From: Myxococcaceae bacterium
GTDB lineage: Bacteria > Myxococcota_A > UBA9160
Assembly (NCBI GenBank): GCA_905339255.1
Contig: CAJPFO010000098.1
Location: 1 to 39,529 of the forward strand
Direction of reading: 5' to 3'
DNA length: 39,529 nt
The notes under the pieces were generated by a model. That model saw nothing but the letters and a program-made list of their open reading frames with translations, was not told the DNA's origin and made no database searches. Of this stretch, positions 7,759 through 17,503 are shown piece by piece. Both the position numbers and the translations under genes were made by a program. Within the stretch, counting starts at the first letter, position 1, and each line of letters starts with the position of its first letter.

Positions 7759-9443
7759 GCGCTCGTCCCCCCTGCAGCCGTGAGGGCGAAGAGTTCGCCC
7801 GCCCCTGCCGATCGATGATGACCCTCCTCGAAGAGGAGGGTGGCGGCACGCTCGAGGAGCTCGCGGAGCCCCGAGCCGTGGAGGGCGGAGATCGCCACCG
7901 CCCCGTGCCGCTCGGCCAGCGCGGCACCGTCGCCCGGCGCGAGCCGGTCGATCTGGTTGAAGACGAGGAGCTCGGGCGTGTCTTCGAGCCCGATCTCTCC
8001 GAGCACGCGTCGCACGGCGGCGATCCTGCGTTCGATGTCGGGGGCCGACGCGTCGACCACGTGCAAGAACACGTCCGCCCCGTCGAGCTCCTCGAGCGTG
8101 GCGCGGAACGCCGCGACCAGATCCACCGGGAGATCGCGGATGAAGCCCACCGTATCGGTCACGATCACGTCGCGCTCGCGCGGGAAGCGGAGCCTCCGCG
8201 AGGTCGGATCGAGGGTCGCGAACATGCGATCCTCGACTCGGACGTCGCTCGCCGTGAGCGCGCGGAGCAGCGTGCTCTTGCCCGCGTTCGTGTAACCCAC
8301 GATCGAGAGCACGGGAAGCCCGCGGCGATCGCGTCGCCGGCGTCTTTCTTCGCGCTCGCGGCGCAGATGGGTGAGCTCTCGCTCGAGCCTTGCGATGCGG
8401 TCGCGGACGCGCCGGCGATCGACCTCGAGCTTCGTCTCGCCGGGCCCCCGGCCGCCGATTCCGGCGCCGAGTCTCGAGAGCCCGAGATCCTGCTGCGAGA
8501 GTCGCGGCAGGCGGTAGCGGAGCTGCGCGAGCTCGACCTGGAGCTTGCCGTCCCGGGTGCTCGCTCGCTGCGCGAAGATGTCGAGGATGAGCTGCGTGCG
8601 GTCGATGACGCGAAGCTCCATCCGCTCGCCGAGGTTGCGAGCCTGCGTGGGCGTCAGGTTCTGATCGAAGATCACCAGGTCGACGCCCCGTTGGAAGGCG
8701 CGGATCACGAGATCCTGGAGCTTGCCCTCGCCGAGCGCGTACTTGGGGTCCATTCGCGGCCGATGCTGGGTCACGACGTCGGCGACCACGACGCCGGCCG
8801 AGCGTGCGAGCTCCTTGAGCTCGGCGATCGCGGCCTCGTGGTCCTCGGCGCGCCGGCCTGCCGTGACCGAAACCAGGATCGCCCGCTCGCCGTCGCCGAC
8901 CGTGCGGGCGCGCGTGGTGCGGGCGAGCTCCTCCTCGAGGTCGCGGATGAAGCGCTGGAAGTCGAGGTCGACGAGCGAGGGCGGGCGCGGCGGGAGCTGC
9001 TGGACGGTGGCCCCCTCGTCGTTCGCGGCGCGAAGCGTGGCGGTGAAGGCGCGGTCCGGGAGGCCGCTCGCGTCCATGCCGACCGAGACCATCGCGTCGA
9101 GGCGGAGCAGCGCGAGGTCGGTGAGATCGTCGCGCGTGAGGCCCTCGTTGCCGAGATGGGTGTGGATGCAGCGAAGCCCTCGCAGGCGCCCGGGCCCGGC
9201 ACGCATGCGTCCCCAATCGGGGAGCTCGATCGAATGCGGACCCCCGACCATCGCGTGCGTCACCGCCCCGCGCCGGTCGACGAGCACGCCCACCTGTCTC
9301 CCGGTGGCGTGCGAGAGCAGGGTGAGCTCGCGGGCGAGATCGTGCGTCACGAGGCGGTCGGCGGGAAGCTGGCGACGGAGCAGGCGCTCGAGCTGGCGAA
9401 CCTGGGTGGCCCGGAGGCCCTGGGTGTTTCCGAAGACCCGGAT
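7755..9443 (-). CDS. hflX: GTPase HflX (ribosome-splitting), probable non-canonical AUC start
   Basis: HflX binds the 50S subunit and splits stalled or hibernating ribosomes. The N-terminal HflX domain is followed by the hallmark GIGGRGPGETKLE, a basic coiled coil, and the G domain with G1 GYTNAGKST, G3 DTVGFI and G4 NQID (usually NKxD). The first canonical start is GTG 9348-9350, giving 531 residues. The conserved opening RVFGNTQGL, expected at residues 2-10 of this family, is encoded in frame upstream of that GTG without any ATG, GTG or TTG. An ATC at 9441-9443 places it exactly, with GAGGGA six bases before and a promoter at 9479-9508. I therefore extend the gene to 9443 (562 residues). 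It is coupled to fabH by an ATGA overlap. Confidence 0.9.
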   Translation of the reverse strand: MRVFGNTQGLRATQVRQLERLLRRQLPADRLVTHDLARELTLLSHATGRQVGVLVDRRGAVTHAMVGGPHSIELPDWGRMRAGPGRLRGLRCIHTHLGNEGLTRDDLTDLALLRLDAMVSVGMDASGLPDRAFTATLRAANDEGATVQQLPPRPPSLVDLDFQRFIRDLEEELARTTRARTVGDGERAILVSVTAGRRAEDHEAAIAELKELARSAGVVVADVVTQHRPRMDPKYALGEGKLQDLVIRAFQRGVDLVIFDQNLTPTQARNLGERMELRVIDRTQLILDIFAQRASTRDGKLQVELAQLRYRLPRLSQQDLGLSRLGAGIGGRGPGETKLEVDRRRVRDRIARLERELTHLRREREERRRRRDRRGLPVLSIVGYTNAGKSTLLRALTASDVRVEDRMFATLDPTSRRLRFPRERDVIVTDTVGFIRDLPVDLVAAFRATLEELDGADVFLHVVDASAPDIERRIAAVRRVLGEIGLEDTPELLVFNQIDRLAPGDGAALAERHGAVAISALHGSGLRELLERAATLLFEEGHHRSAGAGELFALTAAGGTSA

Positions 9444-9478
9444 CGCTTTTCCCTCGACGGCGGGGTGCCGATGCCCCG

Positions 9479-9508
9479 AATCTAGGGTCGAGGCCCCGGC
9501 CCTGGCAA
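9479..9508 (-). promoter_or_regulatory. Putative sigma-70-type promoter for hflX-fabH
   Basis: On the minus strand, TTGCCA (9503-9508, 5 of 6 matches to TTGACA) is followed after 18 bases by TAGATT (9479-9484, 4 of 6 matches to TATAAT). The predicted transcript would start near 9472. That leaves about 29 bases of leader to the candidate AUC codon but about 120 to the GTG at 9350. Confidence 0.45.
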
Positions 9509-9598
9509 GGACGCCCGCCCGGCGCCTCGAAACCCTCCCGGAATCGTCGCGCTACGGCCTCGCTGGACGTCCGACACGAAGCGGGAAGACTTGCGGGC

Positions 9599-10639
9599 AT
9601 GAAACCGGTCCGGCTCGTGACGCTTCTGGCTTCGCTCGCCCTCGGCTCGGCCGTCGCTGCCGAGCCTTTCCCCGGCCCGGCCCCGCGTGACGCAGACGGC
9701 CGCTTCTTGAACCGGGCCGGCCCGATCCCGCAGGCCGGCCCCTCCGTGACGTTCCCATTTTTCTTGCGGCGCTTCGGGACGAGCGTGACGGGGCGGGAAG
9801 GGGAGCCCGCGTGGCTCGGCAACGACGGCGCCTTCCTGCGCGAGAACGCCCGACACAGCGTTCCGACCGTCACCTGGATCGGACATGCGACGCTGCTCGT
9901 GCAGATGGATCACGTGACCTTCTTGACGGATCCGATCTGGTCGGACTCGCCGAGCCCGATCCCGTTTCTCGGTCCCGAGCGCTTCGTGGCCCCCGGCATG
10001 AGGATCGAGGATCTCCCGCCGATCGATTTCGTGCTGATCTCCCACGACCACTACGACCACCTCGACATCCCGACGCTCACGGAGCTCGCCGAGCGCCATC
10101 CCGAGGCGCGCTTCCTGGTGCCCCTGGGAAACGCGGAACTGCTGCGCTCCGAGGGGATCGAGCGCGTCGAAGAACTCGATTGGGGAGCGAGCACCTCGGT
10201 CGGGGGCGTCGAGGCGGTGAGCGTGCCCGTCCAGCACTGGGGACGCAGAGGGCTTTTCGATTCGCGCGAACGCCTTTGGTCGGGCTGGGTCGTTCGCGGC
10301 GCCGAGCGACGCTTCTACTTCGGAGGCGATTCCGGCTACTCGCGCGACTACCGCGACGTCGGCGCCGCGCTCGGACCCTTCGACCTCGCGGCGCTGCCGA
10401 TCGGCGCCTACGAGCCGGAGGCCATGATGCGTCCGTGGCACCTCGATCCGGAGCAGGCCGTCCAGGCCGGTCGCGAGCTCGGTGCGCGGCGGATCGTGCC
10501 GATCCACTACGGGACCTTCGACCTCTCCGACGAGCCGCTCGACGAGCCGCCGCGCCGCTTCAGGGCGGCGGCCGAGGCGGCGGGCTTCGCCGCCGAAGAC
10601 GCGCCCGTGTTGCGCGTCGGGGAGACGCTCCGCTTCTGA
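9599..10639 (+). CDS. Exported metallo-beta-lactamase-fold hydrolase (NAPE-PLD/UlaG-like)
   Basis: A 346-residue protein. Residues 1-21 form a Sec signal peptide ending SAVAA-EP, so the mature protein is periplasmic. The metal site is seen as WIGHATLL (about 94-101), the HxHxDH motif SHDHYDHLD (148-156), His213 in VQHWGRRG, Asp244 in GGDSGYSRDY and His303 in PIHYGTFDLSDEP. The MRPWHLDPEQAV stretch and the order of motifs are those of the N-acyl-phosphatidylethanolamine phospholipase D branch, so a phosphodiester or lipid substrate is plausible but unproven. The start is ATG 9599. It is divergent from hflX across about 155 bases that hold the hflX promoter; I found no good promoter for this gene. 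The next gene, glmU, follows after 135 bases. Confidence 0.85.
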   Translation: MKPVRLVTLLASLALGSAVAAEPFPGPAPRDADGRFLNRAGPIPQAGPSVTFPFFLRRFGTSVTGREGEPAWLGNDGAFLRENARHSVPTVTWIGHATLLVQMDHVTFLTDPIWSDSPSPIPFLGPERFVAPGMRIEDLPPIDFVLISHDHYDHLDIPTLTELAERHPEARFLVPLGNAELLRSEGIERVEELDWGASTSVGGVEAVSVPVQHWGRRGLFDSRERLWSGWVVRGAERRFYFGGDSGYSRDYRDVGAALGPFDLAALPIGAYEPEAMMRPWHLDPEQAVQAGRELGARRIVPIHYGTFDLSDEPLDEPPRRFRAAAEAAGFAAEDAPVLRVGETLRF

Positions 10640-10774
10640 TCCCCTCGGGGGAATCTTCTGGATTCCTCCTCCCCGTTCGGAATCGACCGGAGCTAGACTG
10701 CCGGGCTCCCGGTTCAACGACCGGACCGGAAGCACCGAAAAGGGACCACGCGTCCGCAGGGAGGGGCAGCGGGG

Positions 10775-12112
10775 ATGGCTTCCGGAGCGAAGGGGCTCGC
10801 CGTGCTGGTGCTGGCGGCCGGCAAGGGCACGCGGATGAAGTCGGGCCGGGCGAAGGTCCTCCACGAGATCGCCGGTCGGCCGCTCCTCGGCTATCCGCTC
10901 GCCGTGGCCGAGGCGCTCGCGCCCGAGCGACTCGTGGTGGTGATCGGCCGCGACGCCGACCTCGTGCGCGAGCGGTTCGACGGGCGTGCGCAATTCGTCC
11001 TCCAGGCCGAGCAGCGCGGGACGGGGCACGCGGTTCTCGCCGCGCGCGAAGCGCTCGCCGGCTTCGAGGGCGACGTCGTGATCCTCTACGGCGACACGCC
11101 GCTCCTGCGCGAGGCGACGCTCCGGCGGATGATCGACCGCAAGCGAGAGGCGCGCGCCGATCTCGTCATGCTCTCGGCGCTGGTTCCGCTTCCCGGCCGC
11201 GTCGTCCGCGACCCCACGGGCCGGGTCGAACGGATCGTCGAGGCCGTCGATGCGACACCCGAGGAACTCGCAATTCCCGAGGGAAACACCGGTGTGTACC
11301 TCGTCGGCACGGAGCTCCTCTGGAAGGCGCTCTCCCGAGTCGGCGATGCGAACGCGCAGGGCGAGATCTACTTGACCGACGTCGTGGCGATCGCGGTTCG
11401 CGAGGGCCGGCGGGTCGAAGCGCTCTGCCTCGACGATCCCGACGAGTCGCTCGGCATCAACGACCGCGCCGAGCTCGCGAAGGCCGCCGCGGTGGTCCGC
11501 CGGAGGAAGGCGGCCGAGCTCATGGCGACGGGGGTCACCTTCGTCGACCCGGAGCGCACCTACGTCGATGTGGACGTCGAGATCGGCAACGACTCGGTGA
11601 TCGAGCCCGGCGTCGTGATCACGGGCGCGTCGCGGCTCGGCGCCCGGGTGCACGTGAAGGCCCACTCGGTGATCGAGGACGGCACCCTCGACGACGGGGT
11701 CGTCGTGGGACCCATGGCGCACCTGCGTCCCGGTTCGCATCTCGGTGCGAACGTTCGCATCGGGAACTTCGTCGAGGTGAAGAACAGTCGGCTCGGGCCG
11801 GGCGTGAAGGCGGACCACCTCTCGTACATCGGCGACGCCGACGTCGGCGAGGGGGCGGCCTTCGGTTGCGGCGCGATCACGGTCAACTACGACTGGGACG
11901 CGAAGCATCGGACCGTCGTCGGGGCCGGCGCGAACGTCGGCTGCAACGCGAACCTGGTGGCGCCCGTCTCGGTGGGGCGCGACGCGGCGGTCGCCGCCGG
12001 ATCGACCGTGACGCAGGACGTCCCCGACGGAGCGCTCGCGGTGGCTCGCGAGCGGCAGCGCAACATCGAGGGCTGGCGCTCGAAGCGTCCGAAGAAGCGA
12101 AAGCACGATTGA
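10775..12112 (+). CDS. glmU: Bifunctional UDP-GlcNAc pyrophosphorylase / GlcN-1-P acetyltransferase
   Basis: GlmU acetylates glucosamine-1-phosphate and uridylylates it to UDP-GlcNAc, the precursor of peptidoglycan and lipopolysaccharide. The 445-residue protein has the nucleotidyltransferase signature LAAGKGTRMKS (13-23), QRGTGHAV, YGDTPLL (105-111), EGNTGVY and the ND metal motif near 229. A left-handed beta-helix of hexapeptide repeats fills about 250-430, with KADHLSYIGDADVG supplying the acetyltransferase histidine (about 348) and GCGAITVNYD. It is slightly shorter than the E. coli enzyme. The start is ATG 10775 with GGGAGGGG upstream, the first G-rich site being about 11 bases away. glmS follows 37 bases downstream, a common pairing that keeps consecutive pathway steps together. 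Confidence 0.97.
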   Translation: MASGAKGLAVLVLAAGKGTRMKSGRAKVLHEIAGRPLLGYPLAVAEALAPERLVVVIGRDADLVRERFDGRAQFVLQAEQRGTGHAVLAAREALAGFEGDVVILYGDTPLLREATLRRMIDRKREARADLVMLSALVPLPGRVVRDPTGRVERIVEAVDATPEELAIPEGNTGVYLVGTELLWKALSRVGDANAQGEIYLTDVVAIAVREGRRVEALCLDDPDESLGINDRAELAKAAAVVRRRKAAELMATGVTFVDPERTYVDVDVEIGNDSVIEPGVVITGASRLGARVHVKAHSVIEDGTLDDGVVVGPMAHLRPGSHLGANVRIGNFVEVKNSRLGPGVKADHLSYIGDADVGEGAAFGCGAITVNYDWDAKHRTVVGAGANVGCNANLVAPVSVGRDAAVAAGSTVTQDVPDGALAVARERQRNIEGWRSKRPKKRKHD

Positions 12113-12149
12113 TCTCGCGCCGCGCGAGCGGCGCGACGGGAGAGCGGCC

Positions 12150-13985
<1,836 letters not shown>

Positions 13986-13989
13986 CGCC

Positions 13990-14598
13990 ACGTCGTTCGA
14001 AGCGCACCTCGCCTCGCTCGAGCCGCTGCTCCGGGAGTGGGGCCTCACGGCGGTCTTCGTCGCGATCTTCGTCGAGGGGATCGGGATTCCCGCACCCGGG
14101 CAATCGCTCTTGATCGCGGGCGCGGTTGCGGCCGGACGCGGGGAGCTCTCGTTCGCATCGCTCCTCGTGACGGCCTTCGCGGCCGCCTGCCTCGGCAGTG
14201 CCACGGGATACGAGATCGGGCGGCGTGGCGGGCGCTGGCTCCTGCGTCGCTTCGCCCGCGACGACCGCCTGGCGAGGCTCGAGGCGCGCTTCCGGCGCTC
14301 GGATGCGGCGCTCGTCGCGCTCGGGCGCTTCGTCGACGGCCTGCGCCAGACGGCGGGGCTCGCCGCGGGGGCGTTCGAGATGTCGCCCACGCGCTTCCAT
14401 CTCTGGAACCTCGCCGGCGCCGCGCTCTGGACGGGGGTGTTCGGCGCAGGCGCCTACCTGCTCGGCGAGGACCTCGGGGGCCTCGCCGCACGGCTCCATC
14501 ATGCCCGAACCCCCCTCCTCTTCGTGACGCTCGGAGCGCTCGTCGTGGGAGTCGGCTGGCTCGTCTCCCGTCGGGGAGTACCTTCTCCGCGTCCATGA
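13990..14598 (+). CDS. DedA family membrane protein (start codon unclear)
   Basis: DedA proteins are multi-pass inner-membrane proteins; characterised members translocate undecaprenyl phosphate or phosphatidylethanolamine. Seen here are VEGIGIPAPGQSLLIAG, the re-entrant membrane segment, GSATGYEIGRRGG, the family GRF motif with arginine (LGRFVDGLRQTAGLAAG), NLAGAALWTGVFG and a C-terminal hydrophobic helix. No ATG, GTG or TTG lies between the in-frame TGA at 13972 and the conserved first helix. TTG 14110 would delete the VEGIGIPAPG motif. I mark the frame from ACG 13990 (4 bases after the glmS stop); CTG 14026 is another option. The gene ends in an ATGA overlap with the next gene. Family assignment is firm; the 5' end is not. 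Confidence 0.82.
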   Translation, partial: TSFEAHLASLEPLLREWGLTAVFVAIFVEGIGIPAPGQSLLIAGAVAAGRGELSFASLLVTAFAAACLGSATGYEIGRRGGRWLLRRFARDDRLARLEARFRRSDAALVALGRFVDGLRQTAGLAAGAFEMSPTRFHLWNLAGAALWTGVFGAGAYLLGEDLGGLAARLHHARTPLLFVTLGALVVGVGWLVSRRGVPSPRP

Positions 14599-16463
14599 GC
14601 CCGCCCGCCCGACGGCAAGCGTCGACCTTCGCCGTATGGGTCGCGTCCCTCGTGCTCGCCGCGGGCTGCGCGACCCCGATCGGTGTCGATCCTGCCGATC
14701 CTCGGGAGGTCCAGCGCGAGATCGCGGGCAGTGCCGTCACGGGGTCCGAGCCGAGCGCGAAGACCCGTGAGCTGCTCACGCGACTCGGCCTGCGCGAGCG
14801 CTTCGGGTCGGATCCGGACGGCGTCCTCGCCGAACTCCACGGAAGCCTGGGCGACCACGACGGCGACGACGTGGATCGCCTCTACGCGCTCGCGGAGCTC
14901 TCGTTCGTGCGAGCGGGGAAGACGGGAAGACGCGATCAGGCGCTCGCTGCGGCGGTCTACGCCTACGCCTTCCTCTTCGGTCGAAGCCCCGAAGAGTCGC
15001 TCGAACCCTTCGATCCGCGCGTGGCCGTCGCGCGAAACCTCTACAACATGGGCCTCGCGCAGGCGCTCACGCAGGACGATGGGACCGTCGCGATCGAAGG
15101 CGGCGTCCACACGATCCCCTTCGGCTCGCTCACGGTCTCGGTCGACGAGAGCGAGAAGGTCTTCGGCGGTCGAGCGCTCACGAGCTTTCGTCCGGCGACC
15201 GCGGTCCAGGTCCGCGGGCTCGCGAACCGCCATCGTCACTCGGGGCTCGGCGCACCCCTTTCGGCTGCTCGAGGCGATGCGATCGGCGAGCTCGCTCCCG
15301 GCTCGGAGCGGGTGGCTCGGCGCATGTGGGTTCCGGTGACCGCCGTCCTCTTCGTCGACGACGTTCGAGCGAGACTCGCCGACGGAAACCTCGAGGGCCG
15401 GATCGAGATCTTCACGAAGGACGAGCACGATCGGCTCGAGATCCGCGGCCGTGCGATCCCGCTCGAACGCGAGACGAGCTCGGCCCTCGCGCTCTCGCTC
15501 GAAGGCGCGCCGATCTGGGATTTCGGCTTCGCGGGCTTCCGCCTCGGCGATTTCATGACCTCTGGGCAGGACGAGCAGCTCCTCTTTCTCGATCCGCATC
15601 GCCCCGGTCGGATCCCGCTCGTTCTCGTCCACGGGACCTTCTCGAGCCCCGCCACCTGGGCCCAGGTCGTGAACGAGCTCGCGAACGATCCGCGGATCTC
15701 CGAGCGGTACGAGATCTGGCTCTTTCTCTACAACACGGGAAATCCCATCGCGTATTCGTCGGGGATCCTGCGACGCTCGCTCGCCGAGGCCGTGAACGAG
15801 ATCGATCCGGAAGGGAAGGACCCCGCGCTCCGACGCATGGTGGTCGTCGGCCACAGCCAGGGCGGGCTCCTCACCAAGACCACGGCGGTTCGGAGCGGGG
15901 ACGTCTTCTGGAAGCGCATCAGCGAGAAGCCGATCGACGAAGTCGATCTCGATCCCGAGCTCCGCTCGCTCTTGCGCCAGTCGCTCTACTACGAGCCGCT
16001 TCCCTTCGTCGAGCGCGTCGTCTTCATGTCGACTCCGCACGGAGGAAGCTTTCTCTCGGATTTCGCTCCCGCCGCATGGATCGCAAGGCTCGTCAAGATG
16101 CCGATCTCCGTGACGCGCGCCGTCGCCGGCGTGGCAATGCAGAGCGATGCGAGCGACGCAGAGCGCAGCCTCGCCAGGCCGCCGACGAGTCTCGACAACA
16201 TGCGGGCCGGAAACCCCTACCTCGAGTCCCTGCGCGCGCTCCCGATCGATCCGCGAATCCGGGCGCACTCGATCATTCCCGTTCTCGGCGACGGGCCACT
16301 GGAAGACGAGAACGACGGCGTCGTCCGCTACCCGAGCGCGCACCTCGAAGGGGTCGAATCCGAGAAGGTCGTCCGCCGTTCCGACCACTCGGTGCAGGAC
16401 CGGGCCGAGGGGATCCAGGAGCTCCGGCGGATCCTCGTCGAGCACCTCGGCACGGGGCCGTGA
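14595..16463 (+). CDS. Alpha/beta-hydrolase lipoprotein
   Basis: A 622-residue lipoprotein. A short N-terminal stretch ends in the lipobox LAAGC with Cys25; residues +2/+3 are Ala-Thr, consistent with outer-membrane sorting. Residues 26-330 form an N-terminal region that I do not recognise, including YALAELSFVRAGKTGRRDQA and ARNLYNMGLAQAL. From about 340 there is an alpha/beta-hydrolase domain: LVLVHGTFSSPATW (oxyanion turn), the nucleophile elbow GHSQGG (Ser421), FMSTPHGGSFLSD, and a late RRSDHSV that could supply the catalytic His (about 598). A lipase or esterase role in the envelope is plausible; no substrate is apparent. ATG 14595 overlaps the dedA stop as ATGA, and its own stop overlaps the next gene as GTGA. 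Confidence 0.85.
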   Translation: MSPPARRQASTFAVWVASLVLAAGCATPIGVDPADPREVQREIAGSAVTGSEPSAKTRELLTRLGLRERFGSDPDGVLAELHGSLGDHDGDDVDRLYALAELSFVRAGKTGRRDQALAAAVYAYAFLFGRSPEESLEPFDPRVAVARNLYNMGLAQALTQDDGTVAIEGGVHTIPFGSLTVSVDESEKVFGGRALTSFRPATAVQVRGLANRHRHSGLGAPLSAARGDAIGELAPGSERVARRMWVPVTAVLFVDDVRARLADGNLEGRIEIFTKDEHDRLEIRGRAIPLERETSSALALSLEGAPIWDFGFAGFRLGDFMTSGQDEQLLFLDPHRPGRIPLVLVHGTFSSPATWAQVVNELANDPRISERYEIWLFLYNTGNPIAYSSGILRRSLAEAVNEIDPEGKDPALRRMVVVGHSQGGLLTKTTAVRSGDVFWKRISEKPIDEVDLDPELRSLLRQSLYYEPLPFVERVVFMSTPHGGSFLSDFAPAAWIARLVKMPISVTRAVAGVAMQSDASDAERSLARPPTSLDNMRAGNPYLESLRALPIDPRIRAHSIIPVLGDGPLEDENDGVVRYPSAHLEGVESEKVVRRSDHSVQDRAEGIQELRRILVEHLGTGP

Positions 16464-17464
16464 GGCGGATCGTGGCTGCGGCCCTGATCGTCGCCATGGC
16501 GCTCGGTGTGGCGTGGGCGGCCGCCGCGCTCGCGATCGACGCACCGACTCCGCTCGGGAGCGTCCTCGCCGCAGCCGTCGCGATCGCCGGCTGCGTCACT
16601 CTGGTCGCGCCGATCGGCCTCGGGAGAAGGGTCGTCGTCCTCGCCGTGATCGTCGCAGCCGTCGCTTCGTGGTGGTTCTCGCTCGAGCCGCGAAACGACC
16701 GCGATTGGCTCGGCGACGTTGCGCGAGCCCCGCGGACGAGCCTCGACGGCGATCGGCTCACGATCGAGAGCGTCCGGAACTTCTCCTACCGCTCCGATGG
16801 TGACTACGATGAGCACTGGGAGACGCGGAGCTTCGATCTCTCGACGCTCCGCGGGGCCGATCTCTTCCTCTCGTACTGGGGTTCGCCCTGGATCGCGCAC
16901 ACCATCGCGAGCTTCGAGTTCGAGGAGGGGCCAGCGCTCGCGATCTCGATCGAAACGAGAAAGGAGAAGGGAGAGTCGTACTCCGCGCTCCTCGGCTTCT
17001 TCCGGCGCTACGAACTCGTCTACGTCGCGGCCGACGAACGCGACGTGATTGGAGTGCGGACGAACCATCGTGGCGAGGACACGTATCTCTATCGCGTCGC
17101 GATGCCGCTCGATCGCGCCCGGGCACTGCTGGTCGACTACGCCGAGGACATGAACCGCCTCGCCGACTCGCCGCGCTGGTACAACGCCGGGACGACCAAC
17201 TGCACGACCGGGATCCGCGAGCGGATCGAGCACCTCGGGGGGCGGAACCCCTGGGACTGGAGGATCCTCGTGAACGGGAAACTCGACGAGCTCATGTACG
17301 AGCGGGGAACGATCGATCATTCGAGACCGTTTCCGCAGGTGCGCCGAGCGAGCTCGATCTCGGAGCGCGCCCGCGAGGCCGATGGTGCGCGCGACTTCTC
17401 CGCGCGGATCCGGGACGGGCTCCCGCCGCGCCCCGCGGTTGAGCCGGTGGGGGCGGGCGGGTAG
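16460..17464 (+). CDS. DUF4105 (Lnb N-terminal periplasmic domain-like) membrane protein
   Basis: A 334-residue protein with three hydrophobic segments (about 4-26, 32-52 and 57-74) and a periplasmic domain after WWFSLEPRNDRDW. The domain has VRNFSYRSDGDYDEHWETR, SYWGSPWIAHTIASFEF (His147) and YNAGTTNCTTGIRE (Cys248), the His and Cys positions expected of a papain-like fold in the DUF4105/Lnb family. Lnb proteins are linked to lipoprotein N-acylation in some Gram-negative bacteria; whether this one does that is inference. GTG 16460 overlaps the preceding lipoprotein gene (GTGA), arguing that the two act together at the envelope. The last 40 residues are charged and probably disordered. Confidence 0.85.
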   Translation: MRRIVAAALIVAMALGVAWAAAALAIDAPTPLGSVLAAAVAIAGCVTLVAPIGLGRRVVVLAVIVAAVASWWFSLEPRNDRDWLGDVARAPRTSLDGDRLTIESVRNFSYRSDGDYDEHWETRSFDLSTLRGADLFLSYWGSPWIAHTIASFEFEEGPALAISIETRKEKGESYSALLGFFRRYELVYVAADERDVIGVRTNHRGEDTYLYRVAMPLDRARALLVDYAEDMNRLADSPRWYNAGTTNCTTGIRERIEHLGGRNPWDWRILVNGKLDELMYERGTIDHSRPFPQVRRASSISERAREADGARDFSARIRDGLPPRPAVEPVGAGG

Positions 17465-17503
17465 GATTGCGCGAACCCCCCGTTGCTTTTCCGGGAGACG
17501 CGC

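Noticed and set aside
6754-9873. fabH frame open upstream to 9873 (1039 codons)
   Set aside because: The extension is out of frame and same-strand with hflX, low in complexity and rich in R, P and A. FabH family similarity begins exactly at ATG 7758.
10640-10774. Promoter or terminator in the gap before glmU
   Set aside because: There is a 5-bp TCCCC/GGGGA hairpin without a T-tract, and a TAGACT -10 candidate with no acceptable -35 at 16-18 bases, so I could not support either.
12113-12149. glmS ribozyme or other leader regulator
   Set aside because: The glmU-glmS gap is only 37 bases, too short, and this RNA class is mainly found in Firmicutes.
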